From positions 1-17,346 of the forward strand of contig JBCBVV010000079.1 in assembly GCA_039817415.1 (NCBI GenBank): 17,346 bases of DNA, in the 5' to 3' direction. The position numbers and the translations under genes were made by a program. Origin of the DNA: JALEFZ01 sp039817415 (GTDB taxonomy: Bacteria; Bacteroidota; Bacteroidia; J057). The notes beneath the pieces are model-generated. The model did no database searches, had not been told where the DNA came from, and worked only from the letters and a program-made list of their open reading frames with translations. This document shows positions 6,473 through 14,342 of this stretch, piece by piece. The first letter of the stretch is position 1, and every line of letters begins with the position of its first letter.

Positions 6473-8290
6473 ATGAGACCCCTTCTTTGCCTCCTTACGA
6501 TTCTAATTTTCTGTGAATGTACATTTGCCCAAAAGCTAGTAGCTGATTGGACTTTCCATCCCAATTATACCTTGTACAGAAACGCAGCAAACTATCCTGG
6601 TAATAAAATTGATCCTCCCAAAAGCCGATTTGAGATATTCAAAACCGTGGGTGATCCTATCCATTATTTTCAACAAAAGCCAACGGATCGTCTGATTAAT
6701 TTCATGGAAAGCGAAGAAATTCCTGATGGCCCTTTTTCGGTTGAGTTGTGGCTCATCAATCATGTCAACCTTCCTGTGGGAGCGATGATTTGTGCAAGGA
6801 ATCAGAAGAATATTCCTTGGTTAATGGGCTATTTTGGTAAGGAAGTATCGTTTAGCATGACTGATGTAAAGGGTAAACAGCATCTGATCAAGGGCAAGGT
6901 TGAAAAAGCTTGGAAAAAGTATTGGGTTCACCTCGTAGGGACATGGGATGGGGAGAAAATGACCCTGTACCTCAATGGAAAAAAGCTAGGCGAAAATCCT
7001 CAGGTAGGTGTATGGAAAAAAGAAGAAGGGACAGAACTGGAACTGGCTGGCTATTTTGAAAAGGAACCCTACATGATCAACTCAAACTTGGTCAAAGCAG
7101 GAAGAATCTATGAGGGTGCCATGGGTCCCAAAGAAATCAACAAGCGATTCGCCTTTCTCCAATCTCAGGTAGAAAATGGATTTTTATTTCCTGATACCCT
7201 GCACTTTAATGCTGGCCCTTACCTGCATTTGGCTACTCAACATACCATCAACATTCTTTGGGAAACCAATCAGTTGACCAAAGCCAAGGTCCGATACGGA
7301 AGAACTCTTCCCCTTGATCAAGTAGAGGAATTAGAGGAAGCTGCCTACATACAAGAGATTCAATTGAAGGATTTAGCTCCAGCTACTCCTTATTATTACG
7401 AGATCGAGGTAGAAAACCTAAATGGGCAGAAGATGAGTTCGGGGATCTTGACCTTTGGAACAGCTGGAAGGGAGGATGAACCCATTTCTTTTTGCTTGAT
7501 CGGTGATACAGAAAGCCGCCCTCAAATCAACAACCGTCTGGGTGAAATGATCTGGGAAGAACGCCCTAACTTCATTCTTCACTTGGGAGACATCACAGAT
7601 GGAGGGAAGAAGCCCCATAAGTTTGAATGGAATTACGAGTACTTCACAGGAATTATCCCCGTGGCGAGTAGGATACCTGTTTTTCCCGTACCCGGAAATG
7701 GCGAAGGCGATTTGTATTGGTACAAGAAGTATCACAAACTTCCTGGAAATGAGGCTTACTACACATTTTCTTATGGAAATGCTGACTTCTTCATGCTCAA
7801 CTCAAATGCTGCCAATGAATTGAAGAATGGAGGTGCCCAATATGAATGGCTGAAAAAAGAACTAGCCTCTTCAGAAGCCGAATGGAAATTTATCGCCCAT
7901 CATCATTGCCCTATTTCCTCGGATGAAAATGATTTTGGGAATACATGGGCAGGGGAAGAAAGTACAAAGGGCGATCCTCGTTTTGATGCGTTAAGAGCAC
8001 TCTATGAAAAAGAAGGAGTGGATGTGGTCTTCTTTGGCCATGTTCATGCATTCGAGAGAACCTATCCCATGAAAGGAGGGAAGGTAGATGACCAAAACGG
8101 AGTAGTATATATCAAAAGTGGAGGAGCTGGCGGACATTTAGAAGATTTTGTTCCAACTCATAATTCCTTTACACAAAAGAACCAGCGTGGTCATCATTAT
8201 TGTAAAGTAGATATTTTCAAGAACCACTTCGTATTCAGGATGTATGACATTGAAGGTAGGCTAAAGGATTATGTAGAGTGGAAGAAATAG
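6473..8290 (+). CDS. Secreted metallophosphoesterase with LamG-like and FN3/PAP-type N-terminal domains
   Basis: The signal peptide (residues 1-19, cut after FAQ) is followed by a concanavalin/LamG-like domain (about 21-245; VHLVGTWDGEKMTLYLNGKKLGE is typical), a fibronectin-III/purple-acid-phosphatase N-terminal domain (about 250-335) and a calcineurin-like phosphatase domain (about 340-600). Metal motifs in order: GD at 344-345, GDITD at 372-376, GNGE at 408-411, AHHHCP with H476-H478, and GHVH with H523 and H525 followed by AFERTYP, as in purple acid phosphatases. The enzyme should hydrolyse phosphate esters outside the inner membrane; the substrate is unknown. An oddity is Gly410 where the family normally has the His of GNHE, thought to be a catalytic proton donor. 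The ATG at 6473 lies directly before the signal peptide. The gene appears monocistronic. It has no C-terminal sorting domain of the type IX kind. Confidence 0.9.
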   Translation: MRPLLCLLTILIFCECTFAQKLVADWTFHPNYTLYRNAANYPGNKIDPPKSRFEIFKTVGDPIHYFQQKPTDRLINFMESEEIPDGPFSVELWLINHVNLPVGAMICARNQKNIPWLMGYFGKEVSFSMTDVKGKQHLIKGKVEKAWKKYWVHLVGTWDGEKMTLYLNGKKLGENPQVGVWKKEEGTELELAGYFEKEPYMINSNLVKAGRIYEGAMGPKEINKRFAFLQSQVENGFLFPDTLHFNAGPYLHLATQHTINILWETNQLTKAKVRYGRTLPLDQVEELEEAAYIQEIQLKDLAPATPYYYEIEVENLNGQKMSSGILTFGTAGREDEPISFCLIGDTESRPQINNRLGEMIWEERPNFILHLGDITDGGKKPHKFEWNYEYFTGIIPVASRIPVFPVPGNGEGDLYWYKKYHKLPGNEAYYTFSYGNADFFMLNSNAANELKNGGAQYEWLKKELASSEAEWKFIAHHHCPISSDENDFGNTWAGEESTKGDPRFDALRALYEKEGVDVVFFGHVHAFERTYPMKGGKVDDQNGVVYIKSGGAGGHLEDFVPTHNSFTQKNQRGHHYCKVDIFKNHFVFRMYDIEGRLKDYVEWKK

Positions 8291-8409
8291 GAATCCTGTA
8301 AGAAGATGTAGGGAAAGATTGATAACATTTTCTGCATACGTCCATGATTCTTCTTATTTTTAGGGGTTAACGTATACATAGACTCAAATCGCTAAATAAT
8401 ATAGACTAC

Positions 8410-9612
8410 ATGATCCAAGAACAATCGAAGCAGGGTGTAGCACATCCTTATGAGGCGCCAGATTACTACATGGCAGATGATCTGCTGACAGATGAGCACA
8501 AAGTCATCAGGAGCAGTGTAAGAGATTGGCTCAATACAAACATTAGCCCTTATATCAATGAATGGGCCCAAAACAACGAGTGCCCTAAGCATTTGGTTAG
8601 GCAAATGGGGGAAATGGGATTGTTTGGTCCGTCCCTTCCAGAGGAATACGGTTGTCCCGGCCTTGATGAAATCGCCTATGGCGTGATCATGCAGGAGATC
8701 GAGCGAGTAGACTCTGGAATCAGATCGATGTGTTCTGTACAAGGATCACTCGTGATGTATCCGATTTATAAGTATGGGTCTGAGGAGCAAAAACACAAGT
8801 ACCTTCCAAAGCTTGCCTCAGGAGAAATGATGGGTTGTTTTGGCTTGACAGAACCTGATCATGGCTCAAATCCCGGTGGAATGACAACCTCATACGAGGA
8901 CAAAGGAGATTATTACCTCTTGAATGGTGCCAAGACCTGGATTTCTAACTCCCCCTTTGCAGATATTGCTGTAGTTTGGGCAAAGAATGAAAACGGTCGT
9001 ATCCATGGCTTGATTGTAGAAAGAGGAATGGAGGGTTTTTCTACTCCTAAGATTGACAATAAGTGGTCCTTAAGAGCTTCAGATACAGGTGAATTGGTAT
9101 TTGATAACGTAAAGATTCCGAAGGAAAACCTTCTTCCCAACATCTCTGGTTTAAGAGGGCCATTAGGCTGTCTGGATAAGGCAAGGTACGGAATCGCTTG
9201 GGGCGCTACCGGTGCAGCTATGGATTGTTACTACACTGCCTTGAAGTATAGTACGGAAAGGATGCAATTCGACAGACCTATCGCAGGCTTCCAGTTACAG
9301 CAAAAGAAATTAGCTGAGATGCTTACTGAGATTACAAAGATGCAATTGTTGAATTGGAGATTAGGGGCCTTGATGAATGAGCAGAAGGCTACAACAGCAC
9401 AGATTTCTATGGCCAAGCGCAACAATGTAGATGCGGCTTTGACCATTGCACGTGATGCTAGACAGATGTTAGGAGGAATGGGCATCACAGGAGATTATCC
9501 TATTATGCGCCATATGATGAACCTGGAATCTGTCGTAACCTATGAGGGAACACATGATATCCATTTGTTGATTACTGGATACGATATTACTGGACTTTCT
9601 GCTTTCAGGTAA
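8410..9612 (+). CDS. gcdH: Glutaryl-CoA-dehydrogenase-type acyl-CoA dehydrogenase
   Basis: This 400-residue FAD flavoprotein has the full acyl-CoA dehydrogenase fold: the N-terminal helical domain, FGLTEPDHGSNPGGM and WISNSPFADIAVVWAK in the middle flavin-binding region, and a C-terminal domain with QMLGGMGITGDYPI and the catalytic base E379 in TYEGTHDIH. The stretch E98-R-V-D-S-G-I-R105-S106 matches human GCDH residues Glu87, Arg94 and Ser95, which contact the glutaryl carboxylate, so a dicarboxylyl-CoA substrate is likely: oxidation and decarboxylation of glutaryl-CoA to crotonyl-CoA in lysine or tryptophan breakdown. No other gene of that pathway is nearby, so a related non-decarboxylating enzyme cannot be excluded. 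ATG 8410 gives the usual length; the later ATG at 8470 would cut conserved residues (APDYY). It stands alone between two intergenic regions of more than 100 bases. Confidence 0.9.
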   Translation: MIQEQSKQGVAHPYEAPDYYMADDLLTDEHKVIRSSVRDWLNTNISPYINEWAQNNECPKHLVRQMGEMGLFGPSLPEEYGCPGLDEIAYGVIMQEIERVDSGIRSMCSVQGSLVMYPIYKYGSEEQKHKYLPKLASGEMMGCFGLTEPDHGSNPGGMTTSYEDKGDYYLLNGAKTWISNSPFADIAVVWAKNENGRIHGLIVERGMEGFSTPKIDNKWSLRASDTGELVFDNVKIPKENLLPNISGLRGPLGCLDKARYGIAWGATGAAMDCYYTALKYSTERMQFDRPIAGFQLQQKKLAEMLTEITKMQLLNWRLGALMNEQKATTAQISMAKRNNVDAALTIARDARQMLGGMGITGDYPIMRHMMNLESVVTYEGTHDIHLLITGYDITGLSAFR

Positions 9613-9637
9613 TTGATTCGTTAAGAGAATTATTTCT

Positions 9638-9726
9638 AAGGGATATAAAGCATTTTGGATGGTCAAATAGAGGTGGAAATTCGATCTATCTCAAACAATC
9701 ACCTTCTTCTGAGCTTTATATCCCTT
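9638..9726. repeat. Perfect 14-bp inverted repeat with 61-base spacer
   Basis: AAGGGATATAAAGC (9638-9651) recurs as its exact reverse complement GCTTTATATCCCTT (9713-9726). The repeat fills most of the 153-base gap between the acyl-CoA dehydrogenase and the His-tailed membrane protein. The right arm is followed by TTATATATAG and not by a T-run, so it is not an ordinary terminator. In RNA it would form a long-range stem; in DNA it could be a pair of opposed binding sites. Confidence 0.6.
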
Positions 9727-9765
9727 TATATATAGACACCAGCAATTGGCAAACTTACCTCTGAT

Positions 9766-10137
9766 ATGGGATTGAACCACGATCACGAACATGAGCATGA
9801 AGACCACATGCCGAAACTACCTAAACGATTGGGGCAGGCATTTTTTGCGTTGATTATCGGAATCTTCTTGGTGGTGTCCATTTTCATTTATCAAAGGCTG
9901 CTTCCTATCAATGATTATGTCAGCGCCCAAGCTGCCTTGAGTGATCTTACACGGCAATGTCAAGAGGATGTTGAAGCATTGGATTCAACAGGAGAATGGA
10001 AAAATGTAGTTTGCCCCTGTGTTTCCAAAAATATCGCTGAAGACAAAGGTAAAACACTGAGGGAATGGATGAAAGAAACAACCTCAGAGGAACGGCTTGC
10101 TAAGTACAAGAGCTTACAGGCTAGTTGTGAGGGTTAA
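9766..10137 (+). CDS. Single-pass membrane protein with His-rich cytoplasmic tail and periplasmic Cys residues
   Basis: I do not recognise a named family. The 123-residue protein has a His/Asp/Glu tail (NHDHEHEHEDH, residues 4-14), a basic stop (PKLPKR, 16-21), one membrane helix (about 24-42) and a C-terminal domain of about 80 residues with four cysteines: C65, C83-P-C85 and C121. By the positive-inside rule the His tail should be cytoplasmic and the Cys domain periplasmic. The C...CxC spacing followed by helices resembles small Bacteroidota envelope domains, with C83 and C85 perhaps paired by disulfides with C65 and C121; that is inference. ATG 9766 is the first start after the inverted repeat at 9638-9726. 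Its stop codon TAA overlaps that of the convergent lipoprotein gene. A metal-binding role is suggested by the tail and by the neighbouring HMA-like lipoprotein, but not shown. Confidence 0.75.
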   Translation: MGLNHDHEHEHEDHMPKLPKRLGQAFFALIIGIFLVVSIFIYQRLLPINDYVSAQAALSDLTRQCQEDVEALDSTGEWKNVVCPCVSKNIAEDKGKTLREWMKETTSEERLAKYKSLQASCEG

Positions 10138-10523
10138 TGGTCTAGTCCTCCATGTACGCCACCCTCTGGAATCAATTTCTTTTCGATCACCTTTCTACAG
10201 CATGCTGGTAAAAGTTTGGCCGCCTGGGTATCAGCCTCGAAATACATCGTATTGAATCCCCCTTTTGCCAAGGCCTTCTGAATCATGCTTTCATTTGTTC
10301 TCGTAGTATCGAATACGACATTCGTTTGACTGGTCGAAGGATTCCAAAATGCATCTCTTACCCCATTTACATCTGATAAGATTTTCTCAATATGTTTTTT
10401 GCACTCCGAGCAGCTACCTTCTGTGAAGAAAACTGTCTGAACACGGTTATCCGTACAGGAGGAAAGGAGAAGGGCAATGCCCATAAGTAGGGTGAAATAT
10501 GAATACTTATTCTTTGGTATCAT
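10134..10523 (-). CDS. Lipoprotein with heavy-metal-associated (HMA-like) domain
   Basis: The 129-residue protein starts with a lipoprotein signal ending in the lipobox LSSC (lipidated C23). A short beta-alpha-beta domain follows: TVFFTEGSCSECKKHIEKIL carries the C38-x-x-C41 pair in the place of the HMA metal-binding loop, then DVNGVRDAFWNPSTSQTNVVFD and the helix ESMIQKALAKGGF, as in MerP- or CopZ-like folds. A second cysteine pair, LPACCRK, and a C-terminal GGVHGGLDH add possible ligands. It would sit on a periplasm-facing membrane surface and bind a soft metal such as Cu or Hg, or act in thiol exchange; the metal cannot be told from sequence. Its start overlaps the end of the DUF2231 gene by 17 bases, pointing to coupled translation, and its stop shares TTAA (10134-10137) with the opposing gene. 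Confidence 0.85.
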   Translation of the reverse strand: MIPKNKYSYFTLLMGIALLLSSCTDNRVQTVFFTEGSCSECKKHIEKILSDVNGVRDAFWNPSTSQTNVVFDTTRTNESMIQKALAKGGFNTMYFEADTQAAKLLPACCRKVIEKKLIPEGGVHGGLDH

Positions 10524-10977
10524 GCTGATAGTGTTCTTGATGGATTTCCTTCATGGGTGCTACGCCTGCCCCTTCTTGATACACCATTTCTCCTCCTAAA
10601 TGCCCCATATATGCCATGGTTCCATTTCCTGCCCAAAAGAGGACGGAGAAGAGAATCAGTTCCCATTTAGCTATTTTTTTTAGGCGAAGAAACATCCAGA
10701 TTCCAAGCATGGCAAAAAGCCATGTAATGAGATAGCCTAGCCGCTCGTGCAAGCTTAGCAGATCCTGAATAGCAGGAGTATGGACAATGAGATTTTCTGC
10801 CTGCCGTCCTGTCAAAACACTAGCTACACATCCGATCCAACCGAGAATGTGGATGAGAAAGGCAGCTCTCAACCATGATTTATCCTTAGCTAACAAGGTC
10901 CATAGATAAATCCCTCCTGCTGTGATCAACAAGGCAATAGGGAAGTGAACCCATTTGGGATGGAAGAAAAAATCCAT
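10507..10977 (-). CDS. DUF2231 family four-helix membrane protein
   Basis: The 156-residue protein begins with the DUF2231 mark HPKWVHFPIAL (H6, H11) and has four membrane helices at about 11-30, 38-57, 79-97 and 104-125. Histidines recur at helix ends or within them: H43 in LIHILGWIG, H77 in LSLHERLG and H126 in YMGHLGGEMVYQEG, the last segment being typical of the family end. A His/Glu tail (EIHQEHYQHD) follows. Paired histidines in such a bundle could hold haem or metal, but the role of DUF2231 is not established. It lies 12 bases after the DUF5606 gene and overlaps the HMA lipoprotein gene by 17 bases, so the lipoprotein is its most likely partner. ATG 10977 fits the family start. Confidence 0.88.
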   Translation of the reverse strand: MDFFFHPKWVHFPIALLITAGGIYLWTLLAKDKSWLRAAFLIHILGWIGCVASVLTGRQAENLIVHTPAIQDLLSLHERLGYLITWLFAMLGIWMFLRLKKIAKWELILFSVLFWAGNGTMAYMGHLGGEMVYQEGAGVAPMKEIHQEHYQHDTKE

Positions 10978-10989
10978 GTAGGATTATAT

Positions 10990-11550
10990 TCAGTCTTTTT
11001 TGGCAGCAGGTTTTTTACTGGTGCTTTTCTTGCCGGCTGGCTTCTTTTTGGGAGCTTCCTTTGCTTCCTTCTTTTCTGTGGTCTCTTTAGAATCGTCCTT
11101 TTCTTTAGGCTCCTCTTTTTCCGATTCTTGTGATTCCTCTTTGGCTTCTTCTTCCTCTTCTTCAACGACGAATTCTAGGTCGTATTCAGAGAGGATGCCA
11201 TACCATGAAATCAGCTTTTTGACATTAGAAGGATATACTTTTTCCTCATCGTAATCAGGGAGAACCTCCTTTAGGAATCCCATGAGTTGATCCTTGCTAC
11301 TCTTTTTGTCAACGGGAAGTTCTTTGCCGAACTTTTCCTGAATGCTTTTGAGGATGCTAACCACAGGCTGGGAGTCTGTTTCGGTGTAAATAGAAACATC
11401 CATGAGTTTAGAAACCACCATATTTCCTTTGATCAATTGGCGTTTTTTACGCGCATCAAGGGATTCTACTACAATGGCTCTATCATCTGCCTTAATGACC
11501 TGATATAAGCCTGGCGCACCTGTTACGGCAACAATGTCATTGAATTTCAT
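10990..11550 (-). CDS. DUF5606 family protein with charged low-complexity tail
   Basis: Residues 1-128 match the Bacteroidota-specific DUF5606: MKFNDIVAVTGAPGLYQVIK, AIVVESLDARKKRQLI, VSIYTE, LMGFLKEVLPDYDEEKVYPSNVKKLISWYGIL. The function of the family is unknown; its start resembles small beta-barrel nucleic-acid-binding folds, which is only an impression. The tail is unusual: an acidic stretch (about 129-165, with a run of six Glu) turns into a Lys/Ala/Pro tail (about 166-186, with KKPAGKK and SKKPAAKK) like that of histone-H1-like bacterial proteins. ATG 11550 is chosen over an in-frame TTG at 11610 because the family begins with MKF. It is the first gene of a minus-strand run with DUF2231 (12 bases on) and the lipoprotein, and is divergent from lon across 214 bases. 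Confidence 0.88.
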   Translation of the reverse strand: MKFNDIVAVTGAPGLYQVIKADDRAIVVESLDARKKRQLIKGNMVVSKLMDVSIYTETDSQPVVSILKSIQEKFGKELPVDKKSSKDQLMGFLKEVLPDYDEEKVYPSNVKKLISWYGILSEYDLEFVVEEEEEEAKEESQESEKEEPKEKDDSKETTEKKEAKEAPKKKPAGKKSTSKKPAAKKD

Positions 11551-11764
11551 AAAAGGATACTGATTTGTTTGAGGCCAGAAAACTAGCTGTGTTTTGAATA
11601 AGGAGCACAAACTTAAGGTATTTTGGAAAAATTCTCACATCTGACAGAGAAATAAGTCCTCATGTTGAAAACCTTATCGTGTTACTTACCCTATTATTAA
11701 CGATATTGGGCGGATATCAGGTTGTCAGGTGAAATCCTGCTTCGCTTAATTTTTTTCCTGTTTT

Positions 11765-14263
11765 ATGTCATTATTCCATTTTGAGGCCGAAGACTTCCTT
11801 GAGGATGAATTTCCATTAGTAACTACATTGGAGGATTCTCTTTGGGAAGACGACGACATCCCTGAAGAAGTCGGAATCCTAACCCTGAAAAATACGGTAT
11901 TGTTTCCAGGTGTGGTCATCCCAATCACAGTCGGTAGAGATAAATCCATTCAATTGGTGAGAGAAGCCTATCACACACATGAAAGGCTGCTTGGAGTGGT
12001 TGCACAAAAGAATATTGACATTGAGCATCCAGGTGAAGAGGACCTTTACAGAACAGGAACGCTTGCCCGCATTCTTAAAATGATCAAGATGCCTGATGGT
12101 TCTGTTACCATCGTCATCCAGGGAAGAAGGAAATTTAAAATTACCTCATTTACAGCTACTGAGCCGTTTTTCAAGGCTACAGTGGAGCCAGTAGATGAGA
12201 TTGAACCTTCTGCTGAAGAGGTAAAAGCGCTTCAAAATGGCCTGAGGGAAGAAGCCAATCGCATCATCGATCTTTCCCCCAACCTTCCTACAGAGGCTAA
12301 AATTGCCTTAGAAAATATCAGCAACCTGAGCTTTTTGACGCACTTCATCGCCTCTAATTTGAGCCTTGATGTAGCAGAAAAACAGGAAGTATTGGAAATA
12401 GACGACCTCAGCGAAAAAGCAGAGCTCGTTCTTGGTTTCCTCACCAATGAGTTACAAGTATTAGAACTAACTGAGGAGATTCAATCCAAGGTTAAATTAG
12501 ACCTCGATAAGCAACAAAGAGAATACATCCTTCGTCAGCAAATCCGAACCATTCAAGATGAATTAGGAGATCAGGGATTTGAATCTGATGTAGAGGAACT
12601 CAAAGCCAGAGCAGAAGAGAAAGTATGGCCAAAAGAGGTCCAGAAGGTATTTGACAAGGAAATCAACCGCCTGGCAAGACTTTCGCCTGCCATGCCTGAT
12701 TATGCAGTTGTCATCAACTATGTTGAGTGGTTGCTAGATCTTCCTTGGCAGAATTACTCCGAGGAGAACTTCGAATTTGGGCAAGTTCAAAAGATACTTG
12801 ATAAGGACCATTATGGCCTTGAGAAGGTAAAAGAAAGGATTCTGGAACACTTGGCTGTTCTGAAACTAAAAGCAGACAAAAAAGCGCCTATCATTTGTTT
12901 TTATGGCCCTCCAGGGGTAGGAAAAACCTCATTGGGTAAGTCTATCGCCAGGGCTATGGGAAGGGAGTTCATCAGGATTTCTTTAGGAGGAGCTAAGGAT
13001 GAAGCTGAAATCAGAGGACATAGAAGAACGTATATTGGCGCTTTGCCAGGCCGTATTATTCAGGGAATGAAAAAGGCTTCTACTAGCAATCCATTGTTCA
13101 TGTTGGATGAGATTGATAAGGTAGGAAATGATTTCAGAGGAGATCCATCCTCTGCCCTTTTGGAAGTGCTTGATCCTGAACAGAATAATAGCTTCAGAGA
13201 TAACTATTTGGAAGTAGAATATGACCTATCCAAGGTGATGTTCATCTGTACCGCAAATACCCTATCTACCATTCACCCCGCGCTGCGGGATAGAATGGAG
13301 ATCATTGAGATCAATGGGTATTCGATAGAGGAAAAGGAGGAAATTGCCAAGCGTCATTTGATTCCAAGAATCAGAAAGGACCATGGTCTGAAATCTGTAA
13401 ACCTCAGTGTAACGGATAAGGCCTTAAAAAAGGTCATTGAGAATTATACCAGAGAGTCGGGAGTTCGCTCACTTTCACAACAAATCTCTACGATTTGCCG
13501 CGTGAGTGCCAAACAGATTGTGCTAGAAGGGAAGAAGAAAATTAGGGTAGGTGAGAAAAATATTGAGACCTTTTTAGGAGTCAAGAAATTTGAAAATGAA
13601 GCCTACCAAAAACAGCAGGTTCCTGGTGTGGCCATTGGTTTAGCCTGGACGGCTGTGGGAGGAGAAATTCTCTTTATCGAGTCTACGCTCATTCCTGGGA
13701 GTGGTAAAATGAGTATGACAGGGCAATTGGGAGATGTTATGAAGGAATCTGCAACCCTAGCCTTTACCTATTTGAAGGCTCACGCAGAAAAGTACGGTAT
13801 TCCACATCAGGCCTTCAAGCATTGGGATGTTCACTTGCACATCCCAGCAGGAGCCATTCCAAAGGATGGCCCTTCAGCTGGAATTACTATGTTGAGTTCG
13901 CTTGCCTCCGTCTTCACGCAGAAACTTGTGAAGCCATCACTTGCTATGACAGGGGAGATTACCCTAAGAGGGAAGGTGCTCCCTGTAGGAGGAATTAAGG
14001 AAAAGGTTTTGGCGGCCAAAAGAGCGGGTATTCATACCATCATTATGTGTAAAGACAATGAAAAGGATGTCAGTGAGATCAAGGAGGATTATGTAAAGGG
14101 GCTTAAAATTCACTATGTGGAGGACATGACGGAGGTCTTGAAATTGGCCCTTGAATCCAAAACTATTGACAAGCCCATTAACTTGGTACCCCCCAAAAAA
14201 GAGGAATCCACTGCGATTCTTAGTCAGTTAGAGCAGATCAAAAACATTGTAGGAAGAGCTTAG
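11765..14263 (+). CDS. lon: ATP-dependent endopeptidase La (Lon)
   Basis: Lon unfolds and degrades damaged and regulatory proteins in the cytoplasm as a homohexamer. All parts are present in the 832 residues: the N-terminal LAN substrate domain (from about 38, LTLKNTVLFPGVVIP), a central helical part, the AAA+ module with Walker A GPPGVGKT (381-388, K387) and Walker B PLFMLDEIDKVG, sensor and arginine-finger regions (CTANTLSTIHPALRDRMEII), and the C-terminal protease domain with the Ser-Lys dyad S704 (KDGPSAGI) and K747 (GGIKEK), 43 residues apart as in the E. coli enzyme. It is about 50 residues longer than E. coli Lon, mainly from an acidic N-terminal leader (1-38). ATG 11765 is the only sensible start. 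No CIRCE element or other recognised heat-shock site is visible in the 214 bases upstream. A 7-bp inverted repeat straddles its stop codon (TTGTAGG 14247-14253, CCTACAA 14268-14274). Confidence 0.98.
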   Translation: MSLFHFEAEDFLEDEFPLVTTLEDSLWEDDDIPEEVGILTLKNTVLFPGVVIPITVGRDKSIQLVREAYHTHERLLGVVAQKNIDIEHPGEEDLYRTGTLARILKMIKMPDGSVTIVIQGRRKFKITSFTATEPFFKATVEPVDEIEPSAEEVKALQNGLREEANRIIDLSPNLPTEAKIALENISNLSFLTHFIASNLSLDVAEKQEVLEIDDLSEKAELVLGFLTNELQVLELTEEIQSKVKLDLDKQQREYILRQQIRTIQDELGDQGFESDVEELKARAEEKVWPKEVQKVFDKEINRLARLSPAMPDYAVVINYVEWLLDLPWQNYSEENFEFGQVQKILDKDHYGLEKVKERILEHLAVLKLKADKKAPIICFYGPPGVGKTSLGKSIARAMGREFIRISLGGAKDEAEIRGHRRTYIGALPGRIIQGMKKASTSNPLFMLDEIDKVGNDFRGDPSSALLEVLDPEQNNSFRDNYLEVEYDLSKVMFICTANTLSTIHPALRDRMEIIEINGYSIEEKEEIAKRHLIPRIRKDHGLKSVNLSVTDKALKKVIENYTRESGVRSLSQQISTICRVSAKQIVLEGKKKIRVGEKNIETFLGVKKFENEAYQKQQVPGVAIGLAWTAVGGEILFIESTLIPGSGKMSMTGQLGDVMKESATLAFTYLKAHAEKYGIPHQAFKHWDVHLHIPAGAIPKDGPSAGITMLSSLASVFTQKLVKPSLAMTGEITLRGKVLPVGGIKEKVLAAKRAGIHTIIMCKDNEKDVSEIKEDYVKGLKIHYVEDMTEVLKLALESKTIDKPINLVPPKKEESTAILSQLEQIKNIVGRA

Positions 14264-14342
14264 TTCACCTACAACAATACATATTAATTCAAGACAGATG
14301 GTTCTCCATGAATGATCTTGTCAACAAACATGGTTAGTTAGC

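Noticed and set aside
8299..8361. Inverted repeat TAAGAAG / CTTCTTA followed by a short T-run after the phosphatase gene
   Set aside because: The stem is only 7 A-T-rich pairs with a 44-base loop, too weak to call a terminator.
10926..11165. Minus-strand frame rich in Lys/Arg that could pass for a nucleic-acid-binding protein
   Set aside because: It is the shifted frame of the Glu/Lys-rich tail of the DUF5606 gene; low-complexity codons produce Lys/Arg runs in the other frame.
11551..11764. Search for a heat-shock element or clear promoter before lon
   Set aside because: TTGAAA (11665-11670) and TATTAT (11692-11697) are 21 bases apart but match no consensus well, and no CIRCE-type repeat is present, so nothing was annotated.
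14247..14274. Hairpin TTGTAGG / CCTACAA over the lon stop codon
   Set aside because: There is no T-run after it and the stem is short; it is noted in the lon entry but not called as a terminator.
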